The notes: generated by a model from the sequence alone, not told the origin. Positions 25,959-35,831 are shown, counted from the stretch's first letter. The stretch: 64,000 nucleotides of DNA from Mycobacterium sp. MFM001 (GCF_003402475.1 NZ_BFAB01000002.1:310001-374000), one strand, 5' to 3'. Program-made: numbers and translations.

Positions 25959-27382
25959 ACGGTCAACCCCGGGTAGAGCGGATTGGCGCCCAACAGCTCG
26001 GCAGACGCGGCGCGCACCCGTTCGGCGGTGCCGTCGGCCAGCGTGTACTTGGCTTTCGACTCACCTTCGGCAGTGGTGTTTTTCAGGACGTCGACGACCA
26101 GTTCGGCGACCTGGTCGAAGTCGGCGGCGCCGAACCCGCGGGAGGTCAGCGCCGGCGTGCCGAACCGGATGCCGCTGGTGTACCAGGCGCCGTTGGGGTC
26201 GACCGGGATCGAGTTGCGGTTGGTGACGACGCCGGCGTCCAGCAGCGCCGATTCGGCCTGGCGGCCGGTCAGCCCGAACGACGTCACGTCCAGCAGCACG
26301 ATGTGGTTGTCGGTGCCGCCGGTCACCAGCCGTGCTCCCCGCTTGAGGAAGCCCTCGGCCAGGGCGTGCGCGTTGTCGGCGACCTGCTGGGCATACGTCT
26401 GGAACTCCGGCTGACGGGCCTCGGCCAGCGCGACGGCCTTGGCGGCCATCACGTGGGCCAACGGACCGCCCAGCACCATCGGGCAGCCCTTGTCGACGGC
26501 GTCGGCGTACTCCGGCTGCGCCAGGATCAGTCCGCCGCGCGGGCCGCGCAACGACTTGTGCGTCGTCGTCGTGGTGACGTGCGCGTGCGGCACCGGGTCC
26601 TCGTCGCCGGTGAATACCTTGCCGGCCACCAGGCCGGCGAAGTGCGCCATGTCGACCATCAGCGTGGCCCCCACCTCGTCGGCGATCTCGCGCATGGTGG
26701 CGAAGTTGATCCGCCGCGGGTAGGCCGAATAGCCGGCGACCAGGATCAGCGGCTTGAACTCCCGCGCCGCCGCCGCGACCTTGCCGTAGTCCAGCAGTTC
26801 GGTGTCGGGGTCGGTGCCGTAGCTGCGCTGGTGGAACATCTTGCCGGAGATGTTGGGCCGGAAGCCGTGGGTGAGGTGCCCGCCGGCGTCCAGCGACATG
26901 CCCAGCAGCCGCTGGTTGCCCAGCTTGCGGCGCAGCGCTTCCCAGTCGTCTTCGGACAGGTTGTTGACATGCTTGACGCCGGCCTCGGCCAGGCCGGGCG
27001 CCTCGACCCGGGTGGCCAGAATGGCCCAGTACGCGACGAGGTTGGCGTCGATGCCCGAGTGCGGCTGGACGTAGGCGTAGGGCGCGCCGAACAGCTCGCG
27101 GGCGTGTTCGGCGGCCACGCTCTCGACGGTGTCGACGTTTTGGCAGCCGGCGTAGAAGCGGTGCCCGATGGTGCCCTCGGCGTACTTGTCCGACAGCCAG
27201 CTGCCCATCGTGAGCAGCACCGCGGGCGAGGCGTAGTTCTCGCTGGCGATCAGCTTGAGCGAATCACGTTGGTCGGCAAGCTCTTTGCGGGTCGCGGCGG
27301 CGATGCGGGGTTCGACGGATTCGACGACCTGCAATGCGGCACGGTAGGCGGCGCTTGCGGTGTCGGCGTATTCGGCAGGCAT
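25955..27382 (-). CDS. glyA: Serine hydroxymethyltransferase, long Chlamydia-like type
   Basis: A PLP enzyme that converts serine and tetrahydrofolate to glycine and methylene-THF. The PLP lysine lies in [15 protein letters not shown]; other motifs are [29 protein letters not shown] and [12 protein letters not shown]. At 475 residues it is about 50 longer than the usual bacterial enzyme. It has the extra segments [16 protein letters not shown] and [17 protein letters not shown], which match the Chlamydia-type SHMT rather than standard GlyA1. The ATG at 27382 is five bases after the DUF885 gene; the open frame further upstream is not coding. Confidence 0.88.
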   Translation of the reverse strand: MPAEYADTASAAYRAALQVVESVEPRIAAATRKELADQRDSLKLIASENYASPAVLLTMGSWLSDKYAEGTIGHRFYAGCQNVDTVESVAAEHARELFGAPYAYVQPHSGIDANLVAYWAILATRVEAPGLAEAGVKHVNNLSEDDWEALRRKLGNQRLLGMSLDAGGHLTHGFRPNISGKMFHQRSYGTDPDTELLDYGKVAAAAREFKPLILVAGYSAYPRRINFATMREIADEVGATLMVDMAHFAGLVAGKVFTGDEDPVPHAHVTTTTTHKSLRGPRGGLILAQPEYADAVDKGCPMVLGGPLAHVMAAKAVALAEARQPEFQTYAQQVADNAHALAEGFLKRGARLVTGGTDNHIVLLDVTSFGLTGRQAESALLDAGVVTNRNSIPVDPNGAWYTSGIRFGTPALTSRGFGAADFDQVAELVVDVLKNTTAEGESKAKYTLADGTAERVRAASAELLGANPLYPGLTV

Positions 27383-27387
27383 AGCTG

Positions 27388-28593
27388 TCAGCCTAGTGCG
27401 GACGGGATCAGCGGCTCGTCCAGCAGGCGGCCGAACCGCTCGGTGAGGCTGACCCCGGTGGGCCGGTTGTCCAGCCAGCGTCGCAGCAGGTGGTACCCCT
27501 CGACGTAGGTGCTGGTGTAGGCGCGCCACAGCGGCGAGGACAGAAACCGCAGCATCTGCCGGGCCCGCTCGTCGGTGACCAGTAGCCAGCGTCGCAGGAA
27601 CTCGGCCACCTCGTCGGCGTCGCGGTGCTCGTCGTGCAGCATCAGCGCGGCGTCCTGACGGACGCCGGCCAGCGCCGCCGTCGCCTCCGACATGGCCTCG
27701 GCGCGCTCGCCGTCGAAGCGCAGCCCGAGGTCGGCGTAGATGTCGGCCGCCCAGCGGCCCCAGCCCGGGCCGACCGCGACGTACAGCGCCAGGTCGGCCA
27801 GGCCCTCTGCGATCAAGCATTGCGGGGTGTTGACCAGGAAGATGGTCTGCTCGGCCTGGCCCTGCCGCTTGACCAGCCCGGCCTCCTTGCGGCAGTGCTC
27901 GGTGTGATGTCCCGGATATGACTCGTGGGCGACCAGCCGGGGCAAGTTGGACATGAGCTGCTTGAGGTCGGCGTTGACGGCCACCGTCGAGCGGTAGTTG
28001 CCCAGGTAGTAGTTGAACCCCGACCACGGCTTGTCGGTGACGACCTGGTACTCGATGGTTTCGGTGTCCGGCAGCGGATATTCGGCGCGGACCCGATCTC
28101 GCAGCGCGCTGGAGAACGCCTCGATGCACTCGGCCAGCCGCTGCGGTGGGATCTCCTCTTTCGTGCGATAGGCGATCATCCGCTCGGCCAGCGGGCCGGA
28201 TCCGCCCAGCAGCTCGTCGAGCCGGGCGTGGGCCTGGCGGTAGGTCTCGTCGTCGCCCTTGGCGATGTCGACGTCGAAGTAGTCGCGCACCTCGTCGACG
28301 AAGCCGATGTCCTCGCCGGCGAACTTGCGACCGGCACACGCCAGCGCGCGCAGGTGGGCGCGCAGATAGTCGGCGCGGGCGTCGTCGAATCCGTTGCGGC
28401 GCGGCACGTCCGGCAGTGCGGCGAGCAGCCGCTCGGCTTGGCGGACCAGTGTGGCCGGGTCGGGCGCCGGTTCGTCAGCGACCACGCGACGCAGCGCGGG
28501 ATCGCCGGTGTAGGCATCGACGTAGCCGGACTCGATCCGGTCGAAGCGCAAACCCAGCAGCAGGTACTCGCGGATCAGGCTGGCGGGCTCCAT
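27388..28593 (-). CDS. DUF885 family metallopeptidase-like protein
   Basis: The protein (401 residues from the ATG at 28593) has the DUF885 zinc-site motif HESYPGHH followed by a downstream glutamate in [13 protein letters not shown]. Mostly helical. The family is related to gluzincin metallopeptidases such as carboxypeptidase Taq. I see no signal peptide, so a cytoplasmic peptidase is likely. It lies five bases before the SHMT gene on the same strand and 43 bases from the divergent coaA. An upstream in-frame start at 28638 would overlap coaA and is less likely. Confidence 0.75.
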   Translation of the reverse strand: MEPASLIREYLLLGLRFDRIESGYVDAYTGDPALRRVVADEPAPDPATLVRQAERLLAALPDVPRRNGFDDARADYLRAHLRALACAGRKFAGEDIGFVDEVRDYFDVDIAKGDDETYRQAHARLDELLGGSGPLAERMIAYRTKEEIPPQRLAECIEAFSSALRDRVRAEYPLPDTETIEYQVVTDKPWSGFNYYLGNYRSTVAVNADLKQLMSNLPRLVAHESYPGHHTEHCRKEAGLVKRQGQAEQTIFLVNTPQCLIAEGLADLALYVAVGPGWGRWAADIYADLGLRFDGERAEAMSEATAALAGVRQDAALMLHDEHRDADEVAEFLRRWLLVTDERARQMLRFLSSPLWRAYTSTYVEGYHLLRRWLDNRPTGVSLTERFGRLLDEPLIPSALG

Positions 28594-28636
28594 ACCGGTT
28601 AACGCTATCCATTCCGCCCCTGCAAGACTGAAGGCC

Positions 28637-29575
28637 ATGCCACGGCTGAGCGAGCCGAGCCCCTATGTGGAGTTCGACCGAAGTCAGTGGCGCGCGCTGC
28701 GTATGTCCACGCCGCTGCCGCTGACCGAAGACGAAGTCGTTGCCCTGCGTGGTCTCGGTGAGCAGGTGGACCTCCTTGAGGTCGAAGAGGTGTACCTGCC
28801 GCTGGCCCGTCTGCTGCACCTGCAGGTCGCGGCCCGCCAGCGGCTGTTCGCCGCCACCGCGGAGTTCCTCGGCGAGCCGCAGCAGAACCCGGACCGCCCG
28901 GTGCCGTTCATCATCGGGGTGGCCGGCAGTGTGGCGGTGGGCAAGTCGACCACCGCCCGTCTGTTGCAGGCGCTATTGGCCCGCTGGGACCACCATCCGC
29001 GTGTCGACCTGGTCACCACCGACGGCTTCCTGTACCCGAACTCCGAACTCGAGCGGCGAAACCTCATGCACCGCAAGGGTTTTCCGGAAAGCTACGACCG
29101 ACGGGCGTTGATGCGGTTCGTCACCTCGGTGAAGTCGGGGGCGCGATACGCGTGCGCGCCGGTGTATTCGCACTTGCATTACGACATCGTGCCGGGCGCC
29201 AAACACGTTGTCCGCCACCCCGACATCCTGATCCTCGAGGGTCTCAACGTGCTGCAGACCGGGCCGACGCTGATGGTGTCGGACCTGTTCGACTTCTCGC
29301 TGTATGTGGACGCGCGGATCGAAGACATCGAAAAGTGGTACGTCGACCGGTTTTTGGCGATGCGCTCGACGGCCTTCGCCAATCCGGCGTCGCACTTCCA
29401 CCACTACGCCGGGCTGAACGATGCGCAGGCGGTCGTTGCCGCCCGCGACATCTGGCGGTCGATCAACCGGCCCAACCTCGTCGAGAACATCCTGCCCACC
29501 CGGCCGCGGGCCACCCTGGTGCTGCGCAAAGACGCCGACCACTCCATCAACCGGCTGCGGCTGCGCAAGCTGTAA
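28637..29575 (+). CDS. coaA: Pantothenate kinase type I
   Basis: The 312-residue protein has the type I pantothenate kinase P-loop [12 protein letters not shown] (residues 94-105), [26 protein letters not shown] and the acceptor-site region [11 protein letters not shown]. It phosphorylates pantothenate, the first step of CoA synthesis, and in this family is inhibited by CoA. Rv1092c in M. tuberculosis has the same length range and neighbourhood. It has its own promoter region of 43 bases shared with the divergent DUF885 gene and is followed by two hairpins. Confidence 0.97.
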   Translation: MPRLSEPSPYVEFDRSQWRALRMSTPLPLTEDEVVALRGLGEQVDLLEVEEVYLPLARLLHLQVAARQRLFAATAEFLGEPQQNPDRPVPFIIGVAGSVAVGKSTTARLLQALLARWDHHPRVDLVTTDGFLYPNSELERRNLMHRKGFPESYDRRALMRFVTSVKSGARYACAPVYSHLHYDIVPGAKHVVRHPDILILEGLNVLQTGPTLMVSDLFDFSLYVDARIEDIEKWYVDRFLAMRSTAFANPASHFHHYAGLNDAQAVVAARDIWRSINRPNLVENILPTRPRATLVLRKDADHSINRLRLRKL

Positions 29576-29590
29576 CTCCCCTGCGCCGAA

Positions 29591-29640
29591 TGTGGACTTG
29601 AGGCACGCTCAGTCGCGGTTCAGCGTGTCAAAAGTCCACA
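29591..29640. terminator. Long imperfect hairpin after coaA
   Basis: TGTGGACTT and AAGTCCACA are outer 9-bp arms; inside them GCACGCT and AGCGTGT pair further, so about 19 bases on each side fold with three or four mismatches around a 12-base loop. It lies 15 bases after the coaA stop and is followed by a second hairpin at 29670. It may terminate coaA transcription, or be a dispersed palindromic repeat; only a genome-wide search can separate these. Confidence 0.5.
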
Positions 29641-29669
29641 CTCGACCGATGGATATCGCGCAATGAGCC

Positions 29670-29720
29670 GGTGCGGGGACCCCCACCGCAAACCTCGAAA
29701 CGGTGGCAGCGCCCCGCACC
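29670..29720. terminator. Stem-loop between convergent genes
   Basis: GGTGCGGGG and CCCCGCACC form perfect 9-bp arms; inside them CCACCG and CGGTGG pair again. The stem stands between coaA and the convergent membrane-protein gene that ends at 29733, so it probably serves as a two-way terminator. Mycobacterial terminators often lack a T-tract, as here. Confidence 0.6.
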
Positions 29721-29732
29721 AGCGGAAGGGAG

Positions 29733-30152
29733 TCACGCCGGAAGCCGGCGCACTCCGAGGTATTGCAGGTAGCCGAACAGCGCGGTGTACACCCCGCTGG
29801 CCAACGTTGCGACGACACCGGTTGCAGTCAGGGGCAGCACCCCAGCGGCGACGACGGCGACCGCCCCCACGGTGCAGACGACATTGGCGATCACGACGGC
29901 TATCCCGGCGCGGCGAAGATCGGGCGCCGCGGCGATGGTGAACACCGCCAGCCCGTACAACACGCAGAAGGCGCCCATGGCGTATTCCTGAACCGAGCTC
30001 AAACCGGTCATCGACGAGATCGGGTCGGCGAACACGGCGACGGCCAGGCCTGCGAGCCCGGTCAGCGTGGCGTCGGCGCGCATCGCGAAGCGCAGTAGCG
30101 AGTCTGTTGAGTCGGCGAACGGGCGGGTGGCCAATCCGGCAGTAGCGGTCAT
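29733..30152 (-). CDS. Small four-helix membrane protein, 139 aa
   Basis: The protein has a short soluble start (MTATAGLATRPFADSTDSLL) and four hydrophobic segments near residues 28-45, 54-74, 82-102 and 106-130 (ATLTGLAGLAVAVFADPISS, ANVVCTVGAVAVVAAG). This matches a common actinobacterial integral-membrane hypothetical family of about 130-140 residues with the start LLRFAMRADATLTGL. No catalytic motif is seen. Its AAGGAGT-like ribosome-binding site is just upstream. A 9-bp inverted repeat lies 67 bases upstream. Confidence 0.7.
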   Translation of the reverse strand: MTATAGLATRPFADSTDSLLRFAMRADATLTGLAGLAVAVFADPISSMTGLSSVQEYAMGAFCVLYGLAVFTIAAAPDLRRAGIAVVIANVVCTVGAVAVVAAGVLPLTATGVVATLASGVYTALFGYLQYLGVRRLPA

Positions 30153-30218
30153 GTCATAACTCCTTGGTGACTTTGCTCGGACTCCTTTGAGCGTGCCGCT
30201 CTGGGACTGCCAGATCGA

Positions 30219-30247
30219 CGCATGGCACTGCCAACTAATGCCATGCG
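30219..30247. repeat. Inverted repeat, 9-bp arms
   Basis: CGCATGGCA and TGCCATGCG are perfect arms with an 11-base spacer, placed between two membrane-protein genes on the minus strand. It could be a regulator site for the downstream gene (start 30152) or the terminator of the upstream gene (stop 30280). Confidence 0.4.
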
Positions 30248-30279
30248 CAGGTCAACAGGGCGTCGACCGCCGGCATTCC

Positions 30280-31629
30280 TCAGCTGGAGACCGCTACCCG
30301 GCCGCGCAGGTCGGCGGCGATCAGCCGCGCGGCGGCGTTCTGCCAGTTGTGCAGCGAGCGCTGCGGCACGTCGGTGACGAACCACTGCCACGCCTGCCGG
30401 GCGATCGGGTCCAGTCCGGCGGCGGTGGCGTTCTGCGCGTAGGCCCGCACGCCAACGACGTACGGGAAGTACAGCGAGTTGTAGTAGCGCCATTGTTCGG
30501 TGGTGCCGAAGTCGCCGCCGTCGCGCGGCTTGAGCGCCGCGATGCGATCGGCCAGCAGGGCCTTGAGTTCGATGGCCCGTTCCAGCGGCTGGTCGGGCGC
30601 GCCGCGGGCAGCCAGCCGCTCGTCGATCTCGGGCAGCGCGGTCAGCGGGCTGGCGACCAGCTTCGACAGGTCGCCGTAGTGGCCGAGTGCGCGACGGGTG
30701 AGCCGGGCGAAAGTGTCGTCGTCGACGTCGTCGAGCGGGTCGGCCGAACGCAGCGGCAGCGCGGATTCGGTGCGCCGCAACGTCGCCCGGTCGGCGCGCA
30801 ACGTCGGCGACCGCCAGAACGCCATCCGGTCCAGCATGCCCGCCATCGGGTCCGCAAGCACCTGCACGTCGATCGCGATCGCCAGGCTGGTGAACAGCAG
30901 CACCATCAGCGCGGTCTGCTGACCGGTCAACGCGATGCCGATCAGCACCTGACCGCCGAACAGCACCGCCACCATGACGCTGCCCCAAAAAGAGCGCAGC
31001 ATGTCGGCGCGTAGCGCCTGGCCCTCGTCGAAGGCATCCCACAGCGCCACCGCAACACCGAGCGCGAGCACGTCGCATCCCGTCGACGCCAGCGCCAGCC
31101 AGCTGGGGACCAGGCCCAGTGGAATGACCAGGATCGCATTGCTGAGCGCGAAGAACAGCGTCGCCACCACGACAAGGCCGACCACTGGGATCGGCTGGGC
31201 GCGCCGTGCGAGGGCCTTGGCCATTGCGCCGAGTGTGGACAGCGATATCACCGCGAACATCACCCAATGGCCCGGCCGCAGTGGCCCGTCGACGCTGCCG
31301 GCCATCGCCGCACCGATCAGCGTCAGGGCCGCGACGCCGCCCACCAACAGCAGCTCACCGGTGCGGGCCCGCCAGCTGTCGCAGGGCCGGCCCAGCTCGA
31401 CGAGGACCGCGAACCACGCCACGCCGGGAACAGCGGCCAGGTAGATCTCGACCTGACTGAGCAGCCCGACGTGCGCGACGACACGCACCGCATCCAGCGC
31501 GACCACGACCGCGAAGCCGCATAGCCCGGTCGCCGCCAACACGAGCACCGGCTTGCGTGGATCGCGGGCCAGCAGATATGCCCCCAGCCACCAGCTCAGC
31601 GCGAACACCACTGCCGACAGCGCAGCCAT
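30280..31629 (-). CDS. Integral membrane protein with cytoplasmic C-terminal domain, 449 aa
   Basis: About seven or eight transmembrane helices fill residues 1-245 (for example LVLAATGLCGFAVVVALDAV and ALSNAILVIPLGLVP). A soluble domain of about 200 residues follows (RALGHYGDLSKLVASPLTAL, TTEQWRYYNSLYFPYVVGVR, VPQRSLHNWQNAAARLIAAD). The domain order resembles membrane sensors, but no kinase, cyclase or DNA-binding motif is visible. Function unknown. The prenyl transferase gene follows on the same strand 15 bases from its start-side neighbour, so the two may be linked. Confidence 0.65.
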   Translation of the reverse strand: MAALSAVVFALSWWLGAYLLARDPRKPVLVLAATGLCGFAVVVALDAVRVVAHVGLLSQVEIYLAAVPGVAWFAVLVELGRPCDSWRARTGELLLVGGVAALTLIGAAMAGSVDGPLRPGHWVMFAVISLSTLGAMAKALARRAQPIPVVGLVVVATLFFALSNAILVIPLGLVPSWLALASTGCDVLALGVAVALWDAFDEGQALRADMLRSFWGSVMVAVLFGGQVLIGIALTGQQTALMVLLFTSLAIAIDVQVLADPMAGMLDRMAFWRSPTLRADRATLRRTESALPLRSADPLDDVDDDTFARLTRRALGHYGDLSKLVASPLTALPEIDERLAARGAPDQPLERAIELKALLADRIAALKPRDGGDFGTTEQWRYYNSLYFPYVVGVRAYAQNATAAGLDPIARQAWQWFVTDVPQRSLHNWQNAAARLIAADLRGRVAVSS

Positions 31630-31644
31630 GGCTCAAGTGTGGCA

Positions 31645-32433
31645 CTACATCCCGTAGCGGCGGTGACGCAGGCTGTAATCGCGCAGCGCGCGCAGGAAGT
31701 CGACCCGCCGGAACGCCGGCCAGTGCGCCTCGGTGAACCACATCTCCGAATAGGCGCTCTGCCACAGCAGGAAGCCGGAGAGCCTCTGCTCCCCCGACGT
31801 CCGGATGACCAGATCGGGGTCGGGTTGCCCTGAGGTGTACAGGTTTTCGGAGATCGCGTCGACGGTGACGGCGTCGACGAGTTCCTCGGCGCTCGCGCCG
31901 TTGGCGAGCTTTTTGTTCAGCAGGGCGCGCACGGCGTCGACGATCTCCTGACGGCCGCCGTAGGCGACGGCGACGTTGACGTGGAAGCCGGCGTCGGACG
32001 GGGTGCCTTCTACGGCCTCGCGCAGCCGCCGCGCGGGTTCCTCGCCGATCAGCTCCAGGTCTCCGACCGTGCGTACACTCCACCGGTTCACCGGTGCGCA
32101 GATCTCCTCGACGACATCAGTGATGATCTCGATCAACGCGGCCAGTTCGTCGGGGTCGCGTTGCAGGTTTTCGGTGGAAAGCAGGTACACCGTGGCCATT
32201 TCGATGCCGGCTTCGGCGCACCAGCGCAGCATCTCGGCGATCTTGGCCGCGCCCATCCGGTAGCCGTAGCTGACGTCGTCGTACCCGGCGTCGCGCGCCC
32301 AGCGCCGGTTGCCGTCGCACAGCACGGCGATGTGCCGGGGCAGCGCGGACTTGGAGGCCGCCAAGCCCTGCCGTAACCGCAGCTCATAGATGCGATACAG
32401 CGGTTCCTTGAGGCGCGGCGGAATAATCTCCAC
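31645..32433 (-). CDS. Short-chain Z-isoprenyl diphosphate synthase (Rv1086 type)
   Basis: A cis-prenyltransferase: the catalytic Asp lies in [20 protein letters not shown], with [28 protein letters not shown] and the C-terminal [20 protein letters not shown]. Rv1086 makes (E,Z)-farnesyl diphosphate, the precursor extended by another enzyme to decaprenyl phosphate for cell-wall synthesis. The GTG at 32433 ([12 protein letters not shown]) gives 262 residues, matching Rv1086; the upstream open frame lacks similarity. It is divergent from the hemolysin III gene with 64 bases between. Confidence 0.93.
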   Translation of the reverse strand: MEIIPPRLKEPLYRIYELRLRQGLAASKSALPRHIAVLCDGNRRWARDAGYDDVSYGYRMGAAKIAEMLRWCAEAGIEMATVYLLSTENLQRDPDELAALIEIITDVVEEICAPVNRWSVRTVGDLELIGEEPARRLREAVEGTPSDAGFHVNVAVAYGGRQEIVDAVRALLNKKLANGASAEELVDAVTVDAISENLYTSGQPDPDLVIRTSGEQRLSGFLLWQSAYSEMWFTEAHWPAFRRVDFLRALRDYSLRHRRYGM

Positions 32434-32497
32434 GGGAATCCAGACTACTGTGGCAGGCACGATCAACGGCGATCCCGACACAAGTCAGGGAGGGAAA

Positions 32498-33235
32498 TTG
32501 AGCCAGACGAACGCTGCGTCGCACCAGTCCGGACCGATCAGCGTCGTCGAGGACGTCGTCGAGGGTGCCACCCAGATCCTCACCAAGCCGCGGATGCGCG
32601 GCTGGATCCACTTCTACTCCGCGTGGCTGGCGATCATCTGCGGCGCCACCCTGGTGTCGGTGTCGTGGGCGGTGGCCTCGCCGCGGGCCGGCCTCGCGAC
32701 GTTCATCTACGCCGCGGCCACGGTGGCGATGTTCGCCGTCAGTGCCACCTATCACCGGGTGGAGTGGAAATCGGTCACCGCGCGGATGCGGATGAAGCGG
32801 CTCGACCATTCGATGATCTTCATTTTCATCGCGGGCAGCTACACGCCGTTCGCGCGGCTGGCCATGCCGCGCGACACCGGGACGCTGGTGTTGTGCATCG
32901 TGTGGGGCGGCGCGGCGGCCGGGATCTTGCTGAAGGTGCTCTGGCCGACGGCGCCGCGCTGGGTGGGCGTGCCGCTTTATCTGCTGCTGGGCTGGGTGGC
33001 GGTGTGGTATGCGCCGACGATCATCCACACCGCCGGCGTGGCCGCGATGGTGCTGCTGGCCGTCGGCGGCGTGCTGTACAGCATCGGCGGGCTGCTCTAC
33101 GGCCTGCGCTGGCCGGACCCGTGGCCGAAAACCTTTGGCTACCACGAGTTTTTCCACGCCTGCACAGCGGTGGCGGCAATCTTGCACTACATCGCGATGT
33201 GGTTGGCCGTGTTCTACGTCGGCCACCCGGCCTAA
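32498..33235 (+). CDS. Hemolysin III family membrane protein (Rv1085c type)
   Basis: This seven-helix protein has the hemolysin III/PAQR signature residues [27 protein letters not shown] and [20 protein letters not shown], in which Ser, His and Asp build a metal site in the membrane. Despite the name, the bacterial role is uncertain. The start is an uncommon TTG at 32498, chosen because AGGGAGGGAAA lies directly upstream; it yields 245 residues, near the Rv1085c length. The 3' end overlaps the convergent isomerase gene by four bases. Confidence 0.9.
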   Translation: MSQTNAASHQSGPISVVEDVVEGATQILTKPRMRGWIHFYSAWLAIICGATLVSVSWAVASPRAGLATFIYAAATVAMFAVSATYHRVEWKSVTARMRMKRLDHSMIFIFIAGSYTPFARLAMPRDTGTLVLCIVWGGAAAGILLKVLWPTAPRWVGVPLYLLLGWVAVWYAPTIIHTAGVAAMVLLAVGGVLYSIGGLLYGLRWPDPWPKTFGYHEFFHACTAVAAILHYIAMWLAVFYVGHPA

Positions 33236-33603
33236 AGCGAAGTGACGTTGTCCGCCGACCAGTAGGCCTTCATCGCGGCGACCTTGCCCTCGTCGTCGAA
33301 CGCCATCACGTCGATGGGCTCGATCACCATGCCGCCGTCGCCGGCTTTGACCGTGAGCCGGAACTGGAACGCCGCTTCGTTGCCGGCAACCCGCAGCGTG
33401 ACCAATTCGCATTCCCGCTCGGCGTTTTCGACCGCGGAGTAGAAACCGCGGATCGCCTGCCGACCGATGTGCACCTCGCCGCCGACCGGATCCTCGACGG
33501 TGGCGTCCTCGGCGTACAGCTCGGCGATGTCGTCGGCGCTGCCCTTGGCGACCAGGCTGATGTAGCGGTTGACGGTGTCGGCGATGTGTTCAGCACTCGG
33601 CAT
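33232..33603 (-). CDS. Steroid delta5-3-ketosteroid isomerase
   Basis: The 123-residue NTF2-fold protein closely follows the classical bacterial ketosteroid isomerase of Comamonas. Tyr14 is in [10 protein letters not shown], Asp38 in [12 protein letters not shown], and the oxyanion-hole Asp (here residue 98) in [10 protein letters not shown]. It would shift the double bond of 5-ene-3-ketosteroids to the 4-ene position. It is the last gene of a possible operon behind mca and the DUF255 gene (10-base gap). Together with the 3beta-HSD at 8029 it could complete cholestenone formation, though such HSDs often isomerise on their own. Confidence 0.82.
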   Translation of the reverse strand: MPSAEHIADTVNRYISLVAKGSADDIAELYAEDATVEDPVGGEVHIGRQAIRGFYSAVENAERECELVTLRVAGNEAAFQFRLTVKAGDGGMVIEPIDVMAFDDEGKVAAMKAYWSADNVTSL

Positions 33604-33613
33604 GGGCAGCAGG

Positions 33614-35599
33614 CTACCGGTCCAGCGCGGCGGCCAGCTCGTCGGTGCTGGTGACGGGCAGATCGCAGACCCGGCCGCGGCACACGTAAGCGGCGTCGGC
33701 GCCATCGACCGGGCCGCGGTCGAGGAGTAACTCGGACGAGCCCGCTGCGCCGCCGACCACGATGGCGCCGCCCGGCGCGAGTTTGCGCGCGGCGGCCAGC
33801 AGCGACGAGCCGAACGGCTCGCAGGCCACCGCGACCTGCAGCGGACCGCGCACCGCCGCCTCGGCGACGGCCAGCCAATGCCCGGCCGAGCGCGGCGCGC
33901 GGGCCAGCAGCGGAGAATGTGCCAGCAGCGTGTCCGCCGCCGCCCCCCAATACTTCGCGGCGCGGTCCCCGCCCACCAGATGTGCGGCGGTCAGCAGCGC
34001 CTCGGTGATCGCCGAGGCTCCCGACGGCGTCGCGCCGTCGAGCGGATCGGCGGGGCGGAACATCAGCTGCTCGGCGTCGTCGGCGGCATCGAACCACCGA
34101 CCCGGCCGGTCGGGATCCGCGAAGTGGACCAGCGCGATGTCGAGCAATTGAGTAGCCGTCGACAGCCAGGTGTCCTCGCCGGTCAGCTGGTGCAGCGTCA
34201 GCAATCCGGTGGCCAGCATCGCGTGGTCTTCCAGGATCGCCGCGCTGTCGCCGACCCGTCCGCCCAGACTGGCCCGGCGCAGCCGGCCGTCGACGAGGTG
34301 CAGGTCCACCAACGCCGTCGCGCACCGGCGCGCGGCGGCTAACAGCTCCGGATCATCAAGGGCCACACTGGCTTCCGCCAACGCGGTGATCGCCAGGCCG
34401 TTCCAGGAGGTGACCACCTTGTCGTCGCGATCGGGCTGCGGCCGGGTCAGCCGCGCGGCCAGCAGCACGGTGCGGATCCGGTCGAACCGGTCGGCATCGT
34501 TCGGGTCGGCCGGCAACTGCAGCACCGACGTGCCGTGCTCAAACGTGCCGCCGTCGGTGACGCCGAAAACCGAAGCGGCCCAACCACCGTCATCGGGCCC
34601 GAGAACTTCGGTCAGCTGCGCCGGCGTCCACACATAGGTGGACCCTTCGGCCCCCGCAGCATCGGCGTCCAGCGACGAGGTGAACATGTCGCCGTCGCCC
34701 AGGTCGTGCAGCAGAAATGCGGCGGTCTGGGCGGCGACGCGGCGGGCCAGTGGGTTACCGGTGCGGCGGGCCCAGTGGGCGTAGACGCGCAGCAGCAGCG
34801 CGTTGTCGTACAGCATCTTCTCGAAATGCGGTACCACCCAAGCATTGTCGACGCTGTAGCGGGCGAATCCACCGGCCAGCTGGTCGTAGATGCCGCCGCG
34901 GGCCATCGCGGCGCACGTGCGCTCCACCGCCTCCAGCGCCGGCGTGGACCCGGTGCGCTCGTAGTGCCGCAGCAGCGCTTCGGCCAGCGCCGACGGCGGG
35001 AACTTCGGTGCGCCGCCGAACCCGCCGCCCTCGGTGTCCTCGTCCTCCAACACCAGCCCCACCGCGTGATCGCACAACGCCGGCTCGACCTCCGGGCCAC
35101 CGCCGGGCAACCCCGACGCCATGTCCCGCAGCTCGGCGGCGATGTGGTCCGATACCTGCTCCACCTCGTCGCGGCGGGTCTTCCAGGTGTTGACGACGGC
35201 CGAAAGTACTTCGGAGAACACAGGTTTCGGGTAGTAGGTGCCGCAGAAGAACGGCCGGCCGTCCGGTGTCAGGAAGCAGGTCATCGGCCAACCGCCGTGC
35301 CCGGTGAGCGCCACGGTGGCGTTCATGTAGACGGCGTCGATGTCGGGCCGTTCCTCGCGGTCGACCTTGACGCAGACGAACCCGTCGTTCATGGCCGCAG
35401 CCACCTGCTCGTCCTCGAACGACTCGTGCGCCATCACGTGGCACCAGTGGCATGCGGCGTAGCCGACCGACAGCAGGATCGGCACGTCGCGCTCGGCGGC
35501 CTCGGCCAGCGCCTGCGGCGTCCACTCCTGCCAGTGCACCGGATTGTCGGCATGCTGACGCAGATACGGGCTGGCCGCCCCGGCGAGCGCGTTAGTCAT
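33614..35599 (-). CDS. DUF255/thioredoxin-domain protein (Rv1084, YyaL type)
   Basis: The 661-residue protein begins with a thioredoxin-like DUF255 domain: HADNPVHWQEW, GYAACHWCHVMAHESFED (Cys50 and Cys53 in a CHWC motif), VDREERPDID, GGWPMTCFLTPDG. A large (alpha/alpha)6-barrel part follows, as in N-acylglucosamine epimerase-like folds. The family is conserved from bacteria to human SPATA20, with unknown activity. It overlaps the preceding small membrane-protein gene by eight bases. Confidence 0.9.
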   Translation of the reverse strand: MTNALAGAASPYLRQHADNPVHWQEWTPQALAEAAERDVPILLSVGYAACHWCHVMAHESFEDEQVAAAMNDGFVCVKVDREERPDIDAVYMNATVALTGHGGWPMTCFLTPDGRPFFCGTYYPKPVFSEVLSAVVNTWKTRRDEVEQVSDHIAAELRDMASGLPGGGPEVEPALCDHAVGLVLEDEDTEGGGFGGAPKFPPSALAEALLRHYERTGSTPALEAVERTCAAMARGGIYDQLAGGFARYSVDNAWVVPHFEKMLYDNALLLRVYAHWARRTGNPLARRVAAQTAAFLLHDLGDGDMFTSSLDADAAGAEGSTYVWTPAQLTEVLGPDDGGWAASVFGVTDGGTFEHGTSVLQLPADPNDADRFDRIRTVLLAARLTRPQPDRDDKVVTSWNGLAITALAEASVALDDPELLAAARRCATALVDLHLVDGRLRRASLGGRVGDSAAILEDHAMLATGLLTLHQLTGEDTWLSTATQLLDIALVHFADPDRPGRWFDAADDAEQLMFRPADPLDGATPSGASAITEALLTAAHLVGGDRAAKYWGAAADTLLAHSPLLARAPRSAGHWLAVAEAAVRGPLQVAVACEPFGSSLLAAARKLAPGGAIVVGGAAGSSELLLDRGPVDGADAAYVCRGRVCDLPVTSTDELAAALDR

Positions 35600-35831
35600 C
35601 CGGTTCGGTTTCCACCGTGCCCTCGTCGGCGGCCTGATCCGGCTCGGGGTGTTGCGGGTCGAACGACTCGGGCACCTTCTTCAGCTGCCGGTTCATCGAC
35701 CGCACCAGGAAGAACGTGCCGATCAGCAGCAGCACGATCACCAGCAGACCGAACGGGCTGGCCTTGCCGAAGTCGGGTCCGGTGTTGCGGGGTGCATCGT
35801 CGGCCAGCAAGGTGAGCAGAAGCTGGTTCAT
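35592..35831 (-). CDS. Small membrane protein (Rv1083 type), 79 aa
   Basis: The protein has one transmembrane segment (residues 26-45, [20 protein letters not shown]), a short external N-terminus and an acidic C-terminal tail ([22 protein letters not shown]). Position between mca and the DUF255 gene matches Rv1083. It overlaps mca by four bases and the DUF255 gene by eight bases, so all three are translationally linked. Function unknown. Confidence 0.82.
   Translation of the reverse strand: MNQLLLTLLADDAPRNTGPDFGKASPFGLLVIVLLLIGTFFLVRSMNRQLKKVPESFDPQHPEPDQAADEGTVETEPDD

Noticed and set aside
26303..27508. An open frame of 401 codons on the plus strand
   Set aside because: Antisense shadow of the SHMT gene, which has the PLP site and family segments.
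27383..28339. Upstream extension of the SHMT reading frame
   Set aside because: The extension is an out-of-frame copy of the DUF885 gene and is rich in Arg; family start is at the ATG at 27382.
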